A DNA stretch of 64,000 nucleotides from contig CAIQCK010000045.1 in assembly GCA_903870275.1 (NCBI GenBank), positions 1 to 64,000 of the forward strand, written 5' to 3'. The position numbers and the translations under genes were made by a program. This DNA is from an uncultured bacterium (lineage in GTDB: Bacteria > Verrucomicrobiota > Verrucomicrobiia > CAIQCK01). A model generated the notes under the pieces. That model was not told the DNA's origin. It saw only the letters and a list, made by a program, of their open reading frames with translations, and searched no databases. This document shows positions 62,901 to 64,000 of this stretch, in pieces. The number at the start of each line of letters is the position of its first letter. Positions within the stretch are counted from its first letter, which is position 1.

Positions 62901-63838
62901 TTACCAATGACGACGTTTGTGGCTGTCACCACGCCCCTGTTGGCTATGATTAGGCTATTGCTGGAACCGTAACCGAGGGCTAGAAGGCCGCTGATGTTCC
63001 AAAGCGAGCCAGGGTCCGTCACAACAACCAGATTGTTCGTGGATGTAGTGCCGCTGCCGATGTAGCTGTAAGCACTGAACACTTGGCCGCCGTTGGTAAT
63101 GGTCAGACTGTTTCCAGAACCCACGTCGCCGACAATAAGATATTGGCTATTGCTCCAAACTGAGCCGGCACCCGTTACTAACACCCAGTTGTTGTCGGCG
63201 GTAGCGTTCAAATCACCGATGTTACAATAGGTGTTAAACACCTTGCCACCGTTGCTGATCGTCAGCGAGTTGCCGCCGCCCTGGTATCCGACATTCAGGT
63301 AGGCGCTGTTGTTCCAAACCGAGCCAGTGTCGGTTACGAGCACCGCGTTGCTGTTGGCGCTGCCCCAACTGCCAATGCTGCTGCCATTGTTGTAGACTTG
63401 GCCGCCATTAGCAATCGTCAATTGGTTGAACAAACCGGTGTTGCCGACGTTCAAACTGCTGCTGTTGCTCCAAAGAGAGCCGGCACCCGTTACCAACACC
63501 CAGTTGTTGTCGGCGCCCGCTGCACGGCCAATGACTGTGTTGCCGCTCGTCACGTTGAGGACGCCGGCGTTGGTGATAATCAGCGCGTTGAATGCCCCGT
63601 TCGTGCCAACGGTGTAGGTGCCAGTGTAGTTGACAGTCGTGCCATTGATGACGTTGGTAATGCCCGTTTCCGCGAAAGCGCGCGGCGCAGTCAATCCCCC
63701 AAGCGCGAACACGAACATGCCCAATCGGATGAGGTTATTGAATGAAGCACGCGACCGGAGGTGGATACAGCGGCGAAAGCCGCGTGGCGGCGGTTTCGTG
63801 GCCGGCTGGGTTTTTGACTTTCTCGGATGCAGGAACAT
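41990..63838 (-). CDS. Giant autotransporter-like repeat protein (7282 aa) with C-terminal beta-barrel domain
   Basis: Uninterrupted ORF; SD-like GGGAGA 9 nt before the ATG; long basic leader then LIRLGMFVFALGGLTAPRAFAE; about 96 hand-counted units of the type NNSVLVTGAGSLWSNSGxLYVGxxGSGNSLTITNGGQVFxxxGYIG; C-terminal barrel ...GVFVEGAGQFLGVQG...VSAGVRIRL. Confidence 0.93.
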   Translation of the reverse strand: MFLHPRKSKTQPATKPPPRGFRRCIHLRSRASFNNLIRLGMFVFALGGLTAPRAFAETGITNVINGTTVNYTGTYTVGTNGAFNALIITNAGVLNVTSGNTVIGRAAGADNNWVLVTGAGSLWSNSSSLNVGNTGLFNQLTIANGGQVYNNGSSIGSWGSANSNAVLVTDTGSVWNNSAYLNVGYQGGGNSLTISNGGKVFNTYCNIGDLNATADNNWVLVTGAGSVWSNSQYLIVGDVGSGNSLTITNGGQVFSAYSYIGSGTTSTNNLVVVTDPGSLWNISGLLALGYGSSNSLIIANRGVVTATNVVIGNWPSTGNVITLSGGNLYVTNMVGSGLLNIRYGTLNFSGGVISANSLWMTNNVGTTRAVFNFGAGTLTTTTNSTIVTANQDFVIGSGTATGKTGTWNIVGGIAQMQEGSGGDTIIGNINVGNGVGIVNVTGSGSVWSNNNDLHVGYAGSGNSLMIANGGAVLNTNGYIGYGTASGNNLAMVSGAGSIWSNSGSLDVGYYGSGNSLMITNGGAVFTANGYVGHYNGNSNSAVVTGSGSVWNNNGIPYSSIYIGYGGSSNSLTISNGGAVFDTNGYIGHNLGSINNSVLVAGAGSVWSNSGGLYVGYSGYGNSLTISNGGGVFDDGGRVAGDYGSMASNSWVVVTGAGSIWSNRGDLIVGMNGSGNSVTIANSGTVFSANGDIGMGVHQSNNSVIVTGAGSVWNNNGGVFGGGLFVGNDGFGNSLIITNGGLVISTNGSIGFGFDAASNSVIVTGAGSVWSNSLSLYAGFQGSSNSLTIANGGTVIATNVFIGYSPSTGNVITVSGGNLYATNTAGTGSLNVNYGTLNFNGGTVTVNQLLVTKGANSVVNFNGGTLNSGGTVVSNGSAFVVGNGTSVATMNLVSGTNIFADGLTIAANASATNVATLIAPSMAVTASGQFAMGSGLAVVNVVTNAGLFRQSGGLFDPTFYDNTGTWQLTGGTNMDTVFLNEASGVVLQSGGEHDVSTATNLGSWTISGGVANLTNFVNDNGGALTVSGGVLNGLVTVGDTGVFSQLTITNGGRVLSAGNAILGNSSASSNNSVLVTGAGSLWNNSGILYAGYAGSNNTLTIANGGQVFSANGFIGFTGGSNTVTVTGAGSLWSNGSDLIVGVSGSGNQLTINNGAQVLSDSGNVGFFDGASNNVALVSGAGTVWSNNSDFWMGLYGSGNQLTITNGGRVVNGNGYVGAMAGANRNAVWVSGPGSVWSNRADLYVSDDNNWGNSVTIANGGQVFDASGHIGAFSSGSSNNGVVVTGAGSLWRNSANLEVGEVGPNNFLTIANGGQVFDASGYIGYNSSSNTVTVTGSGSLWNNSGTLYAGYAGSNNTLTIANGGQVFNDNGFIGFTGGGNTVTVTGAGSLWSNNFTLCVDNSGSGNSLIITNGGQVISGNSHWQNSGDLYIGNQSSGNQMIINNGQVLDAHGNIGWDVSASNNIVFVNGPGSLWSNGSDLVVGVSGSGNQLTVNNGAQVRSDTGNLGLLDGASNNVAVVSGAGSVWSNNSDLWVGVYGSGNQLTITNGGWVVNDNSYVGDMAGANRNAVLVSGPGSVWSNRADLYVSDDNNWGNSVTIANSGQVFDVNGHIGAFSSGSSNNGVVVTGTGSLWLNSANLEVGEVGPGNYLTISNGGTVSAINIVVGATPTSTGNVVTVSGGNLYATNGAGMGALDVRNGTLNFNGGNIVANFFFVTNNSGIAANSVFNFNSGTLTTLNGSQFVMPSGSNFFIGATAGQTATWNMLGGTNTVGWAGYIGDVLLGGAAGATGTVNVSGPGTVWSNSSSEVKLGIASSGNQMTVSSGAQVLSSNGFIGLNAGANNNSVLVTGASSLWTNNTFIVVGHGGAGNALILANGGQAVAGLGYVGNLASSSNNSVWLTGTGTVLALTSELDLGWSGSSNSLTIASGAHLLTGTGLFANASTSSNNFAFVTGAGSLWSNNALLAVGDSGFGNRLQIANGATVISWDSFIGNDITSSNNLALLTGNGSVWTNGAHLVVGHSGSMNTLIISNGAQAFSPMGYVGNLVTSSNNVALITGTGSVWTITKELDVGYNGSGNNLSVVNGAQLFTATGIVGNTTSAWNNSVVVSDSGSVWSNGGTLYVGSYGSSNSLTIANGGQVLGANGYVGTFAGSNNFVQVMGAGSLWSNSVQLLLGNNGSANGMAITDGGLVFAPTSIVANAASSSNNYVMVSGPGAIWTNSLRLVLGNSGSGNSLVVTNGGQVFSPLFQMANGATASNNSVLVTGNGSLLQTDSGLTVGRVGPSNVLVVANGGTVIGTNIVVGEQSSSVGNLLAVSGGWLYATNTSANGALNVNYGTLALNSGTVTVNRLFVTNGANSVVNFNGGTLNSGGTVVSNGAAFVVGNTGTGATLNLIGGSQFFGSGVTIGNTGSFNTVVVTNGAVARVASGGTTLGSTASSSNNVMLVTGAGSLWSNSSFLALGSSGSGNILIITNGGVVNNTTGYVGYTYGSGNNTALVSGTNSQWNNNGNLYVGNQGHGNQLIINGGAVVSSAAGSVANYLAAGDINNNNNTVLVDGPGSAWVCTNGPIYVGRDGIGNGATIRNGGLISASAFYVGTENSGYDSFLTIAGTNSTLRTTSGDFLIGGFSFGNVLLITNGGAILCGANSWLGQQTSGNYNVATVSGTGSMWSTVGYLYVGWAGPHNVLTIANGGVVSDAVGDLGNNTTANGNSVLVTGSGSMWSNSDSLYVGWNGSGNSLTSANGGVVTATNIVIGYGPSTGNFIAVVSGSLYATNAAGRGALDVRNGTLNFNGGSIVVDNLFITNNTTSATNSIFNFNAGMLVTRSGSQLVFPFGSNFFIGSTPGQTATWNILGGTNSVSGSGNIILGGAVGVTSAVNVVGPGTVWTNPNANIQVGRISSGNQLNISNGASVYNVMGGLGVSNSSLYNTALVTGSGSLWNSGMLAIGSNSAGNTLIIANGGRVTGVNAYVGAATSASNNSVLVTGAGSTWSSSSVLHVGSSGSSNSLTIANGGKVLGSFSAIGEISTASNNAVIVTGAGSLWSNIFLAVGDYGSGNRLIITNGGQVVETYWTTIGNYNSATNNSVFLTDIGSVWSNGGDVVVGSSGTSNNVTIANGGQLFSGGGVVGYSSSNNSVLVTGAGSVWNNVTNFTVGLLGSGNSATIANSGRVQDAYGYVGYNSTASNNTVTVTGTGSLWINSSNLYVGNNGAGNSLVITSGGKVLDQDGYIGGYSGTASNNSVLVTGPGSIWTNSGSLYVGATVGSNSLTVTGGGQVYDTISFIGFNSASSNNSIVISGVGSLWSNSGGMNFGFNGASNTLTVSGGAQLLNGFAHVGYSSSASNNSILVTGSGSVWSNGTSIEIGLNGSANSLTIANSGQVFGTSASIGKTTSAFHNSVLVTGAGSLWNNNGTLSVGETGSFNNLTITNGGRVANSAAYIGWSASSSNNAAVVGGSGSLWTNYGGLYAGYSGVGNSLTIGNSGQVVGSNGYVGFNSGGNNNSVLVTGSGSLWSNVDVLSVGYGGSGNSLTITNGGQVISPHGSIGYFGTANSNWALVTGAGSMWSNSANLFVGFSGSFNNATIANTGRVFNVSGYVGYNASGSNNSVLVSGAGSAWNNSGTLSVGYSGSGNNLTITNGGQVFNTYGSVGYNLSASNNWALVTGNGSLWSNSLDQRVGYSGSGNSLVIANSGQMFNANGYIGNNAGANNNSVLVSGVGSVWSNAGNLYVGNQGLGNTLTITNGGRVVDVNGYIGNNAGANSNIVVVTGTGSLWMNTGNLYVGMQGTSNELVIGSGGTVDVLGTFSLGTNALLVNNGSLIVSGMQNQGVFTVTGGVVTVTTMTNLGTFLQTGGIFDPTLFDNAGSFQLTGGTNISVTFVNEVSGSVVQSGGEQDVGVATNFGTWTVSGGVANLTNFVNDGGGRLTVGGSGILDGSVTVGGTGSFNQLAVTNGGMILSAGDGILGNSATSSNNTVWIGNAGSLWSNSGNFYVGVTGMFNQLTITNGGRLANGTGYIGFDPSGGNNAAIVTGTGSVWNNSGGLYVGNNSTNNTLVIMNGGQVTSADGVVGRNGSGFNSVLVSDTGSLWSINNNLHVGSGSPSNRLVVANGAQVISAATAYVGLNGYGNSLIITNGGQVLDAWGGVVGRNAGNNSALVTGIGSLWSNGGDFHVGYTGSFNQLTISNGGLVMDAAYTYIGDMTGANHNVVVVTGTNSFLSSALNLQVGLYGSMNSLTIADGGRVTNRYGYIGYYQEASNNSVAVTGVGSLWLNYRDLNVGLSGSGNSLTITNGGTVISSYGYIGYNATASNNSVLVTGAGSLWTNSGDLYVGNNGAGNSLVISNSGRVAAVNGYIGGYSGTASNNSVLVTGAGSIWTNSASLYVGATVGSNSLTVASGGQVYDYISYIGFNNASSNNSIAINGVGSLWSNSGGMNFGFNGSSNSLTVSGGAQLLNGFAHVGYNSGASNNSIGVTGSGSIWSNGSPIEIGLNGADNSLTISNSGQVFGTVASIGKSTSAFYNSVLVTGSGSLWSNSVALYVGDTGSFNTLTIANGGQVLNPTGYVGNATASSNNTVLVSGIGSVWSNSSFLYVGNSGSGNGLTISNGGQVVNQDGYIGYGSGSSNNSVLVTGPGSLWNNNNKAAQIGVYGSSNQLTIAAGGEVISWRGDIGLYSGSSNNSVLVTGAGSLWTNTGSMFVGYGGSGGSLTVANGGRVVDWIGYLGHDITSSNNTALVTGSGSLWLNTSDLDVGLDGGSNRLIISNSGTVIASNVTLGFSSTSTGNVVTVSSGNLYATNTVSNGVLDVRNGTLTFNGGQITANYFYATNNTAGATNSVFNFNSGTLTTLNGSGIVAPGGSDVLIGATPGQTATWNMLGGTNSVSWAGTAGATVLGSATGVTSVVNVVGPGTAWVSSNGNLQVGGVGSGNQLLISNGAQAVDFNGYLGYGVMASNNSVLVTGAGSVWSNSGVLFVGNSGSFNSLTIAGGAQVFSATGNVGSAAGANNNSVLVTGAGSLWANSGTLYIGNNGAGNSLSIVNGGEVDSGSAWIGGYNNASSNNSVAVSGVGSLWNDTGTLYVGTSGASNNLTITGGGRVLDTISYVGFGSASSNNIVQVNGIGTVWSNSAGMNVGFNGSSNSLAVINGAQVFNGSATIGYSTSANNNSILVSGAGSLWSNNSFVQIGLNGSANSLTINSNGQVFDTSAYIGRSTSAVYNSVLVTGAGSLWNNNGTLSVGETGSFNNLTIANGGHVLDLTGYVGNASVAGNNTVLVTGVGSVWSNSGDLIVGNSGSGNSLIVTNGGQVFSGSGIIGNNAGASNNTVLVTGAGSLWSNTTDLYVGFGGSGNQLIISNGGAVVDGNGYVDPVTAGSTNSVLVTGAGSVWTSTNNLFVGNWGSGNTLTITNGGRVVDVNGYVGNNIGANSNVVVVAGAGSLWLNTGNLYFGVQGVSNELFIGSGGTVEVLGTFNLGTNALLINNGNLIMPGMQNQGVFAVTGGVVTVTTMTNLGVFLQTGGVFDPNLFDNFGSVQLSGGTNISVAFVNEVSGSVVQSGGEQDVGVATNFGTWTITGGAANLTNFINMSGGVLNGGGTFNVSSLGTLSNAGTASIGVLNVAAGGTLINSGSLTDQVLVNAGNFTMNGGSLSVAGAMTNAAGGTFNLLAGNAAVPVQLINAGTFNQSGGIFDPAFVDNTGLLTISGGTNMAGVFLNEAGGRVVQSGGEQDVGVATNFGTWTISGGVANLTNFINDNGGALTVSGGVLNGLLTVGNTGAFSQLTITNGGMVLGAGDGYVGYGATASNNSVLITGAGSTWSNSGALYIGYSGSGNNLTVTSGGQLFNDTGYIGYSGSPSNNAVLVTGPGSVWNNSGALQVGFFGSGNSLTIANGGQVFSAGANIGVAGFGGWTPNNNSVTVTGSDSAWINSGQVTVGYSDSGNSMTIANGGQVSSTGGNIGYTTDANGNSVLVTGAGSVWSNDNSLYVGYAGAGNTLTITNGGQVFNGGGGIIGYGSAASNNAVLVTGSGSAWNSPTSSVGGLGAQFQIGYSGSSNSLTIANGGQVAGYSSFIGYNASASNNRVLVTDPGSVWSNSGTLEIGVHGSGNSLTVTNGGQVFGANGYVGYASDNNSTVVSGGGSVWSNSNAMFIGVLGSGNSLTISNSGQVFAASACIGLYSPVSNNAAVVTGPGSLWSISGELDIGTLGSSNSLTISNSGQVFAANACIGYNSSASNNTVVVTGPGSLLNISGELDVGTLGSSNSLTIANGGTVTASNVIVGFDAMATGNFITVSGGNLYATNGAGTGTLDVHNGALTFNGGQITADWFYATNNTGGATNSVFNFNSGTLTTLNGSQIVTPSGSNFIIGATAGQTATWNILGGTNVVAPVAGNTSTTILGGVSGAAGVVTVSGAGTVWTNAGDLWVGGAGSGSGLTITNSGTVMASNVVVGFAATSTGNFINVSGGNLAVGNGAGTLDVRGGTLNFSGGQITAGYVYATNNSAGAANSVFNFNSGTLTTLNGSQIVAPSGSNFIIGATAGQTATWNILGGTNAVVPVAGNTSTTILGAVSGAAGVVTVSGAGTVWTNAGDLWVGGAGSGSQLTITNGAEVINANGVVGNAAGANSNIVTVAGTNSLWLNTGNLSVGILGISNQLIVGSGATVQVLGSFKLGSNSVFSNSGSLISSSTEIDPGGQLQVTSSGGLGTGAITNNGTLVFNPTAIMTVSNVISGSGSLIENGPGEMVLTSSNSYSGGTWINGGTQAVKNSFALGSGPVVLNGGVLKADPTIMYFATYTQGGGTLQLAIGGTATAGVDYDQINVAGVATITGGTLKVVPYSGYVPKNRDQVPLLVAAGGLVGTYPTFDDSAFRTNTLTPVSVLLLTNLIYTPTTLTLQWSQLPFSPYALTPNQQAVARNLDVAANDPRMKAVVDFLDYLPGGVGQLPTAFDLISPQQLVPMFSMGFASADVQGYNLQSRLSQLRSGSTGFNAGGLSLYDPTGARDGLNALPQFAANLPAEDMLAMSQGTLYSGVLRPASDNPWGVFVEGAGQFLGVQGDQNASGYHINSAGLTVGADRRVTDSSTYPFDQLVVGGSMGYASSYSDLGGGGRINVNGAQGNAYAVWMKDPWHVEGMVGGGCNVYDTRRSALGGIASGTTEGWTLSGLLGGGYDWEQGPWRFGPEMVVQYTRVNIDAFDENGSLAPLHIESSGANSLHSQVGAHWQYRAKVDTIEFTPELRAGWRHEYMNPDMTLDSRFANGAGGIFSTQGPALGVDSAVVGVGVSVQWTRDLSTYINYDTEVGRSNFQLNYVSAGVRIRL
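41993..42830 (-). other. Autotransporter beta-domain (translocator barrel) of the giant protein
   Basis: PWGVFVEGAGQFLGVQGDQNASGYHINSAGLTVGADRRV...LVVGGSMGYASSYSDLG...TPELRAGWRHEYMNPDMTLDSRFANGAGG...VVGVGVSVQWTRDLSTYINYDTEVGRSNFQLNYVSAGVRIRL. Confidence 0.88.
43590..43745 (-). other. Autotransporter-associated beta-strand (PATR-like) repeat just before the linker
   Basis: ISGSGSLIENGPGEMVLTSSNSYSGGTWINGGTQAVKNSFALGSGPVVLNGG. Confidence 0.75.
43750..63700 (-). repeat. Coding tandem-repeat array (about 37-40 aa units) interspersed with 'TATWNxLGGTN' and 'QSGGEQD' modules
   Basis: Regular recurrence of W-S-N / VGxxGSGN / NGGxV motifs throughout the translation. Confidence 0.9.
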
Positions 63839-64000
63839 GATGGAAATTCTCCCGTGGTTCTTTACACAATGCCTTTGCGGGTGTTGGAGATACCGGCGTT
63901 AAACAAAAGGATCCCAACGCTTAGGAAAGCCGCGAGAGACAAAAACCCCCACCTTCTGCACGACAGCAGAAATAGACCGCGATGACTGGAGCGTAACATG

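Noticed and set aside
43750-63700. Could the regular array be a CRISPR or non-coding satellite?
   Set aside because: Units are over 100 bp, degenerate at DNA level, conserved at protein level and keep one open frame for 21.8 kb; this is coding repeat structure.
41930-63745. Long plus-strand ORFs across the giant gene (41930..43921, 45785..47779, 53243..54718, 58058..59320 and others)
   Set aside because: All are antisense frames of the repeat array; repetition of stop-free codons keeps them open. No start context or domain.

Overview
The window looks like a GC-rich chromosomal segment from a Verrucomicrobia/PVC-type bacterium; that lineage is inferred from gene content and repeat style only. 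From left to right it holds: (i) secreted or Tat-exported carbohydrate-active and uncharacterised proteins, with an SDR, a PAS histidine kinase, a GH88-like hydrolase, DUF362 and PmoA/DUF6807-like proteins, and a Cache/class III cyclase (0.2-17.7 kb); (ii) a tandem-repeat PEP-CTERM protein and an 852-aa secreted protein in a decayed region with inverted-repeat elements and gene remnants (14.2-25.4 kb); (iii) a XylR-like regulator divergent from a tightly packed 15-gene catabolic cluster (25.4-41.5 kb), with an IolB-like isomerase, PfkB and FGGY kinases, a class II aldolase, a fucose-isomerase-like protein, a FAD oxidase plus Fe-S partner, ThuA, a TIM-barrel epimerase, NagB, a deacetylase and two MFS transporters; (iv) a degraded tyrosine-recombinase fragment; (v) one 7282-aa autotransporter-like gene filling about a third of the window (41,990-63,838, minus strand). 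The strongest leads are the giant modular autotransporter and its in-frame segmental duplications, the catabolic cluster that carries the lower half of an inositol-type pathway without a recognisable IolD, an Fe-S protein with a Cys-to-Asp change in its cluster motif, and two MITE-like perfect inverted repeats. No rRNA, tRNA or CRISPR array was recognised. All family calls are from reading the sequence; no database search was run.
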